From Dehalococcoidia bacterium UBA5748 (GTDB lineage: Bacteria; Chloroflexota; Dehalococcoidia; Dehalococcoidales; UBA5627), in NCBI GenBank assembly GCA_002419135.1, contig DIFM01000026.1:10428-74427 (forward strand): a DNA stretch of 64,000 bases, written 5' to 3'. This document shows positions 8,375 through 16,431 of the stretch, piece by piece (the first letter of the stretch is position 1; each line of letters opens with the position of its first letter). The notes below the pieces were generated by a model, which did no database searches, was not told where the DNA came from, and saw only the letters and a program-made list of their open reading frames with translations. The position numbers and the translations under genes are program-made.

Positions 8375-9613
8375 TTATTCCAGCGGAGTCAGGGTAAGCA
8401 ACTTTTTAGCGATGTCGGGGTATGAAGCAATGAATTTGAGCTCATCCTCGGTAAGCGGTTTCTGCGCTTCGACGTTGGCAAACCTTACCAGTTCCAGTAT
8501 TCTGTTGGCTTCATTCCTGTCATTAAAGGAAATCGACATATTCCCCATAATGTGGCTGAAACCCGAAATGCCGCTGTATTCGCCGGCACAGATTTCCCTG
8601 CCGGTTTCAACCAGTTCGGGGTCTCCCCTGCCCAGCTCCTCATAGCCATAGAGTTCATAGTTCTCCGGGTCTTTGAGCACACCGTCGGCATGAATGCCGG
8701 ATTCATGTGCAAATGCATTGGCACCTACGCCTACCTGATTGATGGGAATGGGAACTTCAAAGGCATAACTGGCGAACTTGGCAATCTTATATGCTTTGGA
8801 AAGGTCAATACCATTTCCCAGTTGATATTTTTCATTAAACCCTTTGGATTTGGTAATGGCAAGGATAGTAGCCACCAGGTCTGCATTTCCGCAGCGCTCG
8901 CCGATACCGTTAATGGTGGTGTTGATGTAAGCGTCCTGTCCGCCGTCGATAACACCCTTGGCTCCGGCAATCGAAGTTGCCACAGCCATTCCAAGGTCGC
9001 CGTGACAGTGGAGTTCTATCGGAAGCTCTACATTCTCCGCCAGCTCTTTTGCGGTTTCATAAATCGAGAAAGGGTTATCGTAACCCAGTGTATCGCAATA
9101 TCTTAACCTTTCAGCGCCATGTTCTTTGGCTGCTTTCCCGAATTTAATCAGATAATCTATGTCCGTTCTTGAAGCATCCTCGGCATTTACTCCGATGGTT
9201 TTGGTTCCGTGGGCTTTAGCTGCTTCAATTGCGGCTATCATATCGTTGATTATATCGTCGCGGTTTTTCCTACCCTGGAATTTTCCGTTAATCATCTGGT
9301 CGGAAGTGGAGATTGACAGGTTAAGATGCTCCAGACCGGGCACCATTTTATAGGCTAACTCGACATCGGCAATCATAGCCCTTATCCATCCCTCCAGCCT
9401 CATATGCTTTATAACACCGAGTTTAGCCAGCTCCAGATTGGCCTGTAAATAATTGGATTCGTGTTTGGTAGTCGGGAAACCGAATTCCGATTGGAATACT
9501 CCCATTTCGTCCAGATAGATATTTATCATGGTCTTTTCCAGCTTGGAAAGACCTAACTTTGCTGTTTGAACACCATCCCTGTTGGTTACGTCAACTAAAT
9601 AAATTTTTGGCAT
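8375..9613 (-). CDS. Homocitrate/isopropylmalate synthase-family enzyme, candidate Re-citrate synthase
   Basis: These enzymes condense acetyl-CoA with a 2-oxoacid. The 412-residue protein keeps the HMGL-like TIM-barrel signs: a metal Asp and Arg in VDVTNRDGVQTA (7-18), the metal-binding HCHGD (about 201-205), INGIGERCGNADLV, and HESGIHADGVLK (about 303-314). It is shorter than LeuA and lacks the full LeuA allosteric domain. ATG 9613 follows AGAGGTAG, a good ribosome-binding site, so an upstream in-frame start is rejected. Databases name such proteins homocitrate synthase; in Dehalococcoides a relative was shown to be a Re-citrate synthase. Which reaction applies here cannot be told by eye. 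Confidence 0.85.
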   Translation of the reverse strand: MPKIYLVDVTNRDGVQTAKLGLSKLEKTMINIYLDEMGVFQSEFGFPTTKHESNYLQANLELAKLGVIKHMRLEGWIRAMIADVELAYKMVPGLEHLNLSISTSDQMINGKFQGRKNRDDIINDMIAAIEAAKAHGTKTIGVNAEDASRTDIDYLIKFGKAAKEHGAERLRYCDTLGYDNPFSIYETAKELAENVELPIELHCHGDLGMAVATSIAGAKGVIDGGQDAYINTTINGIGERCGNADLVATILAITKSKGFNEKYQLGNGIDLSKAYKIAKFASYAFEVPIPINQVGVGANAFAHESGIHADGVLKDPENYELYGYEELGRGDPELVETGREICAGEYSGISGFSHIMGNMSISFNDRNEANRILELVRFANVEAQKPLTEDELKFIASYPDIAKKLLTLTPLE

Positions 9614-9810
9614 ATTTCTACCTCTTTTTGTAAAATAAGAAACATTAACCCATGATGAATGGTTAATAGATAATGGTAGCACAATATTCTTTCGGCGGCA
9701 ATTATGTGCTAAAATTAAGCAGGGTTTTTAATCCTGCATTAGATAACTAAACAGCTATGTTAACTAAAAATAATTATATTGAATTAACGTTATAATCAGG
9801 GGGCAGCGGA

Positions 9811-10848
9811 ATGGAAAAGATAAAAGTTGGGATTGTGAATGTTACCGGCTATGCCGGCATAGAATTAGCCCGATTGCTGGTACGGCATCCGGCTGCCCGG
9901 CTTGTTTCGGTTACCGGCAGAAGCTCCGCCGGACAAAAGCTGGCCGATGTTTTTCCGCATATGACGGGCGCTGCCGACCTTATCATAGAATCCGAACTTT
10001 CTGATGTCGATTTCGCTTTTGTAGCCATGCCCCATAAGGAGAGCGCGCTGGAAGTGATGAAACTTATCGAACGCGGTATTAAAGTGGTGGATATCAGCGC
10101 CGATTTCCGTTTAAGCAACCCCGAGGATTATAACGAATGGTATGGTTTTACCCATCCCTCACCGGAGCTGTTGGATAAGGCGGTTTACGGGCTGCCCGAG
10201 CTGTATCGTAAAGATATTGAATCGGCCAATCTGGTAGCCAATCCCGGCTGTTATCCCACCGCCGCTATACTGGCTATGGCTCCGGCAGTCAAGCAAGGCA
10301 TCATTTCTGAAGATATCATCATCGACAGCAAATCGGGGCTATCCGGCGCCGGCAGAACTCTGACTACCGTCAGCCACTATTCGGAAGCAAACGAAAACAC
10401 CGCTGCTTATGCCTTGAAAGGGCATCGCCATCTGCCGGAAATCGTACAGGAACTCACTTATCTTAATGGCGAAACGGTAAATGTAACCTTCGTTCCTCAC
10501 ATTGTTCCGATGACCCGCGGTATTTTATCCACCTGCTATGCTGCTTTAAGGGAGGAGTTTGTCGAGAAGGAAGATATTCAGGTAGAAATCAACGCTATCT
10601 ACAAGGAATTTTATAAGGATGCGCCTTTTGTTAAGGTAGTCGATAATCCACCGCATACCAAGAATGTCTGGGGCAGTAATATGTGCCATATCTATCCGTT
10701 CGTCGATACGAGGACAGGCCGTCTTATAGTCATTAGCTGTATAGATAATCTGGTAAAGGGCGCGGCCGGACAGGCCATTCAGAATATGAATATCATGTCG
10801 GGTTTTGCCGAAACTGCCGGTCTGGAAGCCCCGCCTATATATCCGTAA
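9811..10848 (+). CDS. argC: N-acetyl-gamma-glutamyl-phosphate reductase
   Basis: ArgC reduces N-acetylglutamyl phosphate to the semialdehyde with NADPH, the third step of arginine synthesis. The 345 residues show the Rossmann start VGIVNVTGYAGIELARLL, DISADFRLSNPEDYNEWYG, the active-site Cys in NPGCYPTAAILA (about 147), SGLSGAGR, and the catalytic-His segment LKGHRHLPEI. Length is normal. ATG 9811 has GGGGGCAGC upstream. It is divergent from the synthase gene, with about 200 bases shared between them, and no other arg genes are adjacent. Confidence 0.96.
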   Translation: MEKIKVGIVNVTGYAGIELARLLVRHPAARLVSVTGRSSAGQKLADVFPHMTGAADLIIESELSDVDFAFVAMPHKESALEVMKLIERGIKVVDISADFRLSNPEDYNEWYGFTHPSPELLDKAVYGLPELYRKDIESANLVANPGCYPTAAILAMAPAVKQGIISEDIIIDSKSGLSGAGRTLTTVSHYSEANENTAAYALKGHRHLPEIVQELTYLNGETVNVTFVPHIVPMTRGILSTCYAALREEFVEKEDIQVEINAIYKEFYKDAPFVKVVDNPPHTKNVWGSNMCHIYPFVDTRTGRLIVISCIDNLVKGAAGQAIQNMNIMSGFAETAGLEAPPIYP

Positions 10849-10862
10849 AAACTCTTCTTATA

Positions 10863-10926
10863 CCCTCATCCGTCATATAGATATGCCACCTTCCCCCGGG
10901 GGAAGGCATTTTTCGTAGGGGCGACC
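10863..10926 (+). repeat. Dispersed intergenic repeat R2 (copy 1)
   Basis: The segment contains CCCTCATCCG, then ATGCCACC, a perfect 18-base palindrome CCTTCCCCCGGGGGAAGG, then GGCATTTTTCGT. A second copy with the same order lies at 14891-14961. It is a hairpin-forming non-coding repeat. Confidence 0.8.
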
Positions 10927-11119
10927 ATTGGTCGTCCGCCCACCACCATCGAGATTCAGTGTAACAATCACTCTTAAAAATAACATGTATTCAAATAAAA
11001 AATCGTATTAAATCCCCTCTGACTCCCCTTTCCCAAAGTGGAGGAAACGGTCATATTCTATCAGGAAAGGAAGATGACAATCGGATTAATCCCTGCGTGG
11101 TTCGGCAAGTTCAATATAG

Positions 11120-11210
11120 TAAATGTCATTCTGAGGAAGTATTACGACCGAAGAATCTATACAGTTATCGTATGGTGAATAGATCCTTCACTGCGTTCAG
11201 GATGACATTT
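11120..11210. repeat. Dispersed intergenic repeat R3 with inverted ends
   Basis: The element opens with AATGTCATTCTGAGGAAGT and closes with TTCAGGATGACATT, so its ends are complementary (AATGTCAT...ATGACATT). Inside are GACCGAAGAATCTA and AGATCCTTC. Related fragments appear near 48266-48302 (GGATTCTTCG, ACTCAGAATGGCAG) and 49597-49620 (CAAGAATCA, CCAGAATGACAG). Confidence 0.65.
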
Positions 11211-11323
11211 CTGTATTACGTGTTACTTAATAAAAAACTGTTTTCTGGCGTTATTCAAAAAAATATTAGTGCCACTTAATGGTCACAATGATAAAAAAAC
11301 ATATGCACCAGCACAGGTTCAAT

Positions 11324-11701
11324 TCAGGAATAGATATCTCTTTTTCTTAAAAGCTTTAGAGAAATGAATCCCAGTATGCCGGAAATAAGGTATGGAAAAC
11401 TAAGTATGCTCCACATACCGATATTATCCCATGTACTACTATCAGAAAGCACCCATATGGCTGTTCCTGCAATTAACGAGTTGACAATGAAGAGCACACT
11501 GGAAGCCAACGGTCTCTTCCATGACAGGATGATGCCCGATAACCCGATTATTATTATCACCAGCCCAAATATATGGATTGTCCCAAAGTCATGAGGCCAC
11601 CTGTATCCCCCCAACAGAAATCCTGCTATCAGCCCCCAGCTGATTAATATTGTTACAAGTGATGTTAAAATGAGACCTATCCAAATCAAGGTCTTTGCCA
11701 T
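11324..11701 (-). CDS. Small integral membrane protein, unknown function
   Basis: The 125-residue protein is almost wholly hydrophobic, with four predicted membrane helices (about 5-30, 44-62, 68-88, 94-115) and short charged loops; it ends LLRKRDIYS. I do not recognise the family. It follows the lipoprotein gene by 11 bases on the same strand and is probably in its operon, downstream of the secreted caspase-like gene. The start ATG 11701 is preceded by GGGGGTACATGC, which includes a possible ribosome-binding site. Confidence 0.65.
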   Translation of the reverse strand: MAKTLIWIGLILTSLVTILISWGLIAGFLLGGYRWPHDFGTIHIFGLVIIIIGLSGIILSWKRPLASSVLFIVNSLIAGTAIWVLSDSSTWDNIGMWSILSFPYLISGILGFISLKLLRKRDIYS

Positions 11702-11712
11702 GCATGTACCCC

Positions 11713-12618
11713 CTAAAATCCTTTTCTGGCATCGACGTATTGAATGAATATGGATGGATTACCATCGAGTGTATCCAGATATTCCCCTTCAAAGACATAT
11801 ACAGGGTATACATAATCCTGGGCTTGTGTCATCGAATCCAGATAATATCCAAGCGATACTTCAGTTATCCTGACATCCCGGCCTTCTCCCATTCCCAGAG
11901 GCTGCAGCATCAGTCGATTATTAATGAGGTCCTGATAAGCCTGTTGTGCGGTCTTTAACGAAACAGCCATATCGGTTTTTTCATATTCCGCATGATACCA
12001 GTGAACCTGTACTACTTCGCCACCATCACCAATCCTGACACTCATTTTTTTACCGATTACTGCTGCCGGGAAATCGCCGATATCATAATCAAAGACAACC
12101 GACAGATGGGCAACTCCATAGTAATAAGTGCCTCCTGCCACAACCTCCTTAACCCGGATATCAGGAGTGAGCAGTCCCTTATCGGCCAGGAATTTTATTG
12201 CAATATCCTCCGCTGTTTTATCATCGGGAAGAGATGGCTTTTCAGCCGGATACAGCTTTTTCATACTTGTATGGTACAAAATTGCTCCTGTTTCAGTTGC
12301 CATCTCAAGACCTTCATCGGTATATTTATTTTTTAGAAAATAGAGGTCAGAACCATCGTTAAAGTCTACTGAAGGTTCGAAAACTCCAAACCAGTTACCA
12401 ATATTCAGGGCGTACTCTTCGGTAACGTCAGGATGTTTTATCCGGTATACCGGCACAGTATCAGGCGTATCGGGCAGAGAGGTGTCAAGTTGGTAATTGT
12501 TGTTCATCCATCCCAATTGATTTGATACCATCTCCAATGGTTGTGAGCAGCCGCTTGTCCCTAACAAGCTGGCGGTCATTAATAAGGTAACTAATATTAC
12601 AGTAATATATCTTTTCAT
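11713..12618 (-). CDS. Lipoprotein, unknown function
   Basis: The 301-residue product starts MKRYITVILVTLLMTASLLG followed by TSGC, a lipoprotein signal peptide with lipobox LGTSGC and lipidated Cys near residue 24. ATG 12618 is chosen because AAGGAG lies 9 bases upstream; an ORF extension to 12669 has no such site. The mature part is rich in Asp, Tyr and Val, with segments such as TVPVYRIKHPDV, AEDIAIKFLADKGLL and HLSVVFDYDIG that suggest a beta-rich extracellular domain of PepSY-like character. No catalytic motif is evident. It lies between a secreted caspase-like protein and a membrane protein and may be their surface partner. Confidence 0.72.
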   Translation of the reverse strand: MKRYITVILVTLLMTASLLGTSGCSQPLEMVSNQLGWMNNNYQLDTSLPDTPDTVPVYRIKHPDVTEEYALNIGNWFGVFEPSVDFNDGSDLYFLKNKYTDEGLEMATETGAILYHTSMKKLYPAEKPSLPDDKTAEDIAIKFLADKGLLTPDIRVKEVVAGGTYYYGVAHLSVVFDYDIGDFPAAVIGKKMSVRIGDGGEVVQVHWYHAEYEKTDMAVSLKTAQQAYQDLINNRLMLQPLGMGEGRDVRITEVSLGYYLDSMTQAQDYVYPVYVFEGEYLDTLDGNPSIFIQYVDARKGF

Positions 12619-12678
12619 GATTGTTACTCCTTGACAGATTGTTCTTTTTATCCTAACAGCATATATCATGTCTGATTA

Positions 12679-13476
12679 TTAGAGCGGATAATCTATGCTA
12701 TAATAGTCCCCATCAGGTTCTAAATCAGCTTGGGTGTCCCCAAAGCCCCAAATACAATCATCAAAATAGCACTCTTCTTCAAAAATAATTCTTAAATTCG
12801 TTCCGGATGGTTGTGTCCAAGAACAGCCCCAAAACCATGCATCTGCAACACTCTCCCCAGAACACAAATACTCAGCGATTCGCGTTCCTGCTGTAGTATG
12901 TCCATACATTGAGGTAGACGCACCACAAATCATATGGACTCCATCTAAAGCCTGCGCAAACTTGCCGTTTGATTTTTGGTAGTTATCAGAGGCAGCGTTA
13001 TCTCCCATCAATGTATTACAGGCAAATAGCATCACCCACTCTAAGTCGGTTTCTCCCCACTGTGCTTCCAGATAATCAACTGTATTACTGTTGCCCAAAG
13101 GATTTTGATCGTTTACAAGCGGTATATAATCTTCGCCGCCGTGACCGCAAAAGAAGAATAGATCGACCCCGTCGGCACTATCATTGTCATTGTCGACGAA
13201 AGGCCCCTCTTCATCAATATCATGGTGAATAAAATTCCGCTGCCACGGATAATAATTATCCAGATAATTCACGAAACCAACGGTTACATCTTCGGTTATG
13301 GGGCGATCCCCCCAAGGAATACCTAGCCAGCATTGATAGTCCGCATTATAAATACCGCCAACTTCAATTAATCCATCATCATCCTCCACAGCTAGTGCCA
13401 ATGCACTTTCACCTGCACCGATGGATAAAACGAGAGCCATGATTAGTGAAAGGATTATCGTTCTTTTCTTATACAT
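12679..13476 (-). CDS. Secreted caspase-like (clan CD-type, DUF6345-like) protein
   Basis: This 265-residue protein has an N-terminal signal peptide (1 to about 28, KKRTIILSLIMALVLSIG). Its core has the two hallmarks of the caspase/gingipain fold: a strand ending in a His motif, DLFFFCGHGGED (His 112), and a strand ending in a Cys motif, EWVMLFACNTL (Cys 153). Both are followed by small residues, as in catalytic His-Cys dyads. The sequence between has acidic stretches that could bind calcium (DIDEEGPFVDNDNDSADG). I recall the DUF6345 family with this look; the peptidase activity is inferred. It is first of three minus-strand genes, divergent from the ECF sigma gene. Confidence 0.7.
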   Translation of the reverse strand: MYKKRTIILSLIMALVLSIGAGESALALAVEDDDGLIEVGGIYNADYQCWLGIPWGDRPITEDVTVGFVNYLDNYYPWQRNFIHHDIDEEGPFVDNDNDSADGVDLFFFCGHGGEDYIPLVNDQNPLGNSNTVDYLEAQWGETDLEWVMLFACNTLMGDNAASDNYQKSNGKFAQALDGVHMICGASTSMYGHTTAGTRIAEYLCSGESVADAWFWGCSWTQPSGTNLRIIFEEECYFDDCIWGFGDTQADLEPDGDYYSIDYPL

Positions 13477-13680
13477 TCATCTTTTCCTCACTTGCCATAC
13501 TCCATAAAGCCTGTTTGTTAATCTTCATAACTAGCCTTTCCTAATTACCTGTCTAATATGATAGACGGAATAGAGGAGTAAAAAGTTCCACTTTTCTTTG
13601 AAAACCTCTATTATTTGGATTGGGTAACAGGGTTTAATCTTAAAGTGTTACAATAAAGACTATTAAAACAACATTTAGCT

Positions 13681-14241
13681 TTGGATAAAATGGACGATGT
13701 AGAAGAAAGTAAGCTAATTGGGCTAAGTCAGCAAGGAAGCGTAGATGCATTCAACGCACTCATAGAATGCTACCAGAAAGAAGCCTTAAAGATAGCTTTT
13801 CGTATACTGGGCAATTTGTCGGATGCGGAAGATGTTTGCCAGACCGCATGGATGTCTGCCTGGAAATCTATTAAAAATTTTCGAGGGGGCAGCTTTCGGG
13901 CATGGATATTCAGCATAGTAGCCAACGCTTGCCGGGATGAATTACGTAAACGTAAGCGAAAGCGAAACATGGAAACAAGTATTCCCGATTGTCCACTGCC
14001 GTCTACAGACGTTCTTACAGATGACATAGTTTTGACCCGAGAAAAGGTAGAAGCTGTTCAGAAAGCATTACTCCGGTTGCCTTACGAACAACGCCTGGCT
14101 GTGATTTTACGTGTATATGTAGACATGAATTATAAAGAAATATCCAAAGTGATGAAATGTCCTTTAGGTACCGTCAGGTCGAGATTGAACCGGGGATTAC
14201 ATCGTTTAAGAGACCTTTTACGAGACGGAGAATGTTTGTAA
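13681..14241 (+). CDS. ECF-type RNA polymerase sigma factor
   Basis: The 186-residue protein has sigma-70 region 2 (about 25-95: YQKEALKIAFRILGNLSDAEDVCQTAWMSAWKSI, shown here as one helix pair, with GGSFRAWIFSIVANACRDELRK) and region 4 (about 125-180: LPYEQRLAVILRVYVDMNYK, then EISKVMKCPLGTVRSRLNRG). There is no region 1.1 or 3, as in ECF factors. TTG 13681 or ATG 13690 may be the start; neither has a strong ribosome-binding site. The next gene encodes its likely zinc-finger anti-sigma factor. It is divergent from the secreted caspase-like gene, which may belong to its regulon. Confidence 0.92.
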   Translation: MDKMDDVEESKLIGLSQQGSVDAFNALIECYQKEALKIAFRILGNLSDAEDVCQTAWMSAWKSIKNFRGGSFRAWIFSIVANACRDELRKRKRKRNMETSIPDCPLPSTDVLTDDIVLTREKVEAVQKALLRLPYEQRLAVILRVYVDMNYKEISKVMKCPLGTVRSRLNRGLHRLRDLLRDGECL

Positions 14242-14290
14242 AAAGACGGTTTTAAAATTATACTCGAAATATAAGTCGAGGATTTAAGGA

Positions 14291-14761
14291 ATGAAAACCT
14301 GGTTTAAACGCTTTTATAAAACAGAATGCTCGAGGACAAGAGAGCAGCTGACATCGTATCTCGATGGCGAGCTTGGTGCAAAAGAGCTACAGGAATTGGA
14401 ACTACATCTCAAGTCCTGCCGGACATGCCGTGAAGAATACGACTCACTCAGGCAGACGATAGGCCTTTTGCGGCAGATGCCGGAAGTAAGCTCCGAACGT
14501 ACTTTTAGAATAGATGAAAAGAATGTTACGACGAAACCTGGCGATAGAAAGCTCTTAATTCTTTATAGGGCCGTAGCCGGGGTTGCCATTATTCTGGCAT
14601 TGGTTTGTATCGGGGATTTCGGGCATTTATTTATGCCAACAGGGGAGTCGCCGTTAGGAGGCTATCCCTGGTTAGTAAGAGGAATTGAGCTAGGACTATT
14701 TGTTATTTTAGGCGCATTAGGGCTTCGCATTCTTATCCACCTGTTTAGACGACGGAAGTAA
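14291..14761 (+). CDS. Membrane anti-sigma factor with zinc-finger (zf-HC2) domain
   Basis: The 156-residue protein opens with a cytoplasmic anti-sigma domain: CSRTREQLTSYLDGELGA (13-30) and HLKSCRTCREEYDSL (about 41-55). These supply the His-x3-Cys-x2-Cys zinc motif of ZAS proteins plus an upstream Cys. Two membrane helices follow (about 97-117 and 130-150). Such proteins hold the ECF factor inactive until an envelope signal releases it. It begins 49 bases after the sigma gene on the same strand. There is no large extracellular sensor domain, so the stimulus may be sensed through the membrane helices or by the zinc centre. Confidence 0.88.
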   Translation: MKTWFKRFYKTECSRTREQLTSYLDGELGAKELQELELHLKSCRTCREEYDSLRQTIGLLRQMPEVSSERTFRIDEKNVTTKPGDRKLLILYRAVAGVAIILALVCIGDFGHLFMPTGESPLGGYPWLVRGIELGLFVILGALGLRILIHLFRRRK

Positions 14762-14890
14762 CGGATTAAAATAGCGTACTTTCATTTCCTGTTAACAAGT
14801 GGCTGTGAAAATCAGGCTAATTCCCCCTATTTTGCTAACGGATGGCGAATAATAAGGCAATACTATACAATAACAAAAATCATTCTTCAA

Positions 14891-14961
14891 CCCTCATCCG
14901 GCATCCCGAATTTTCGGTATGCCACCTTCCCCCGGGGGAAGGCGTTTTCGTGGGGAAGACC
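14891..14961 (+). repeat. Dispersed intergenic repeat R2 (copy 2)
   Basis: It carries the same series as the copy at 10863: CCCTCATCCG, an imperfect hairpin CCCGAATTTTCGG, GTATGCCACC, the palindrome CCTTCCCCCGGGGGAAGG and GGCGTTTTCGTGGGG. Both copies are on the plus strand and flank the caspase-like/sigma module. Confidence 0.8.
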
Positions 14962-15027
14962 GGGAACATGAGTCCCGATTTATCGGGAAAGAGATTGTAG
15001 AGCGGGAATCATATTGATGATTTCGTC

Positions 15028-15085
15028 GCCGTTATGGTTCGACAGGCTCATCACGAACGGCTAAAAAAAGCTCACCACGAACGGC
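15028..15085 (+). repeat. Dispersed intergenic repeat R1 (copy 3)
   Basis: A full unit at 15028-15061 starts GCCGTTATGGTTCGACAGGC and ends CATCACGAACGGC. A half unit, GCTCACCACGAACGGC, follows at 15070-15085. It has the same full-then-half order as 6082-6140, with one C-to-T change in the full unit. Confidence 0.8.
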
Positions 15086-15150
15086 TTTCGTGATTTTCTT
15101 TCCATAAACAATTGATTGGCCGCCTTCCTTCTGCTATGCTTTAGTCTGCA

Positions 15151-16431
15151 ATGACACAGAAACAGGATAACCCGGGAATTACCCCCCGCTCTTTCGGCAA
15201 GTGGGATTATCTCAAAATCACCATACTGGTCTTTTCCACCACAGGCCTGTGGCAGTCGATGCACTCTCTCATCCTCCCCATCAGAATCCTCGATTTTGCC
15301 CCCGAAGCGGAAAAAAACACCTATCTCGGCTTAATGACCTTTGTCGGTCTGATTATTGCCATGTTACTCCAGCCTGTCTTCGGAGCCATCAGCGACCGTT
15401 CGGGTTTCCGTATGGGAAAACGCCGACCCTTCATAATCATCGGCGCACTGTGTCTTTTACTGTTTTTGCCCGGTATCGGGCTTGCCGGCAGCTATGCGGT
15501 GATATTTGCCATCTACTGCGTGATGCAAATCTCCAGCAATGCCGTGCAGGGGGCGCACCAGGGCTTCATTCCCGACATGGTTCCCGAAGGTAAAAAAGGG
15601 CAGGCCTCCGGTATAAAGAGCTTTGTGGAGATGCTGGGCGGTGTTATCCTTATCTACATCATCGGTAAATTGATGGATAACTACGCCGCCGGTGATGGAG
15701 ACCAATGGCTATGGCTATCCCTTTTAATCCCGGGAATTATTTTATTTGTCTGTATGCTGGTAACGGTCTTTACCGTGAAGGAGGACAGCGGAAATAAAAA
15801 CTCCCCGTTTTCGATAAAAGATGTTATCCGCAACACCTTTAAAATCGATATCGGGATGAACCGCGGGTTTTTATGGTTTCTGGCTTCACGGCTGTTCTTT
15901 TTTGCCGGTCTGGGAATAATCCAGCAATTTTCATTGTATTTTTTAATGTACCTTGGGGTGCCCGACCCGGCATCCGCTGCGGCGAGATTCCTTATCCTGG
16001 CGGTAGTCGGTATGCTGATAGTCGTTTATCCGGCCGGTAGATTATCGGATAAAATCGGTCGCAAACCGATTGCCATAACATCGGCTTTTATCGGGGCTTT
16101 CGGTGTACTTCTGATAATCTTAACCAAGGACTACAACATGATAATGGTCGCCGCCGGATTTATCGGGGTGGCGCTTGGAGGGTTTACCAGCACGAACTGG
16201 GCGATGGCTATCGATATGGTCCCTGCTGGTGAAGAAGCGCGCTATCTCGGAATTGCCAATATGGCAACCGCCGGAGCGGGCGCGTTGGCACGCCTTATAG
16301 GTCCCGTTATCGACTTCTTTGAAAAACAGAGTTTGGGGCTTGGATACCAGGTAATGCTGTTTACCTGCCTGGTCTTTTTTATAGTTGGCGGATTGATTCT
16401 GCTGCGTATTAAGGAGAAGATTACCCGATAA
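15151..16431 (+). CDS. Major facilitator superfamily transporter (GPH/SLC45-like)
   Basis: The 426-residue permease has about twelve membrane helices. MFS loop signatures appear twice: GAISDRSGFRMGKRRPFIII (about 75-94) after helix 2, and AGRLSDKIGRKPIAI (about 293-307) after helix 8. The first loop, with GKRRPF, is typical of sugar/cation symporters of the GPH and SLC45 groups, so a sugar substrate is possible, but none can be assigned. ATG 15151 begins after a repeat-rich intergenic stretch; its 3' end overlaps the convergent VTT-domain gene by 11 bases. Confidence 0.88.
   Translation: MTQKQDNPGITPRSFGKWDYLKITILVFSTTGLWQSMHSLILPIRILDFAPEAEKNTYLGLMTFVGLIIAMLLQPVFGAISDRSGFRMGKRRPFIIIGALCLLLFLPGIGLAGSYAVIFAIYCVMQISSNAVQGAHQGFIPDMVPEGKKGQASGIKSFVEMLGGVILIYIIGKLMDNYAAGDGDQWLWLSLLIPGIILFVCMLVTVFTVKEDSGNKNSPFSIKDVIRNTFKIDIGMNRGFLWFLASRLFFFAGLGIIQQFSLYFLMYLGVPDPASAAARFLILAVVGMLIVVYPAGRLSDKIGRKPIAITSAFIGAFGVLLIILTKDYNMIMVAAGFIGVALGGFTSTNWAMAIDMVPAGEEARYLGIANMATAGAGALARLIGPVIDFFEKQSLGLGYQVMLFTCLVFFIVGGLILLRIKEKITR

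Larger units (their letters stand above)
10849..11323. other. Intergenic stretch holding repeats R2 and R3
   Basis: No gene is supported. Repeat R2 lies at 10863-10926 and repeat R3 at 11120-11210. The remainder is AT-rich with no recognisable motif. An open frame at 11097-11279 runs through the R3 repeat and has no ribosome-binding site. Confidence 0.7.
14762..15150. other. Intergenic stretch with repeats R2 and R1
   Basis: No gene is supported. R2 copy 2 is at 14891-14961 and R1 copy 3 at 15028-15085. The first 120 bases are AT-rich with no clear terminator. A minus-strand open frame at 15061-15264 is repeat-derived and overlaps the MFS gene. Confidence 0.65.

Noticed and set aside
11097..11279. 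60-residue open frame after argC
   Set aside because: It lies in repeat R3 and has no family resemblance.
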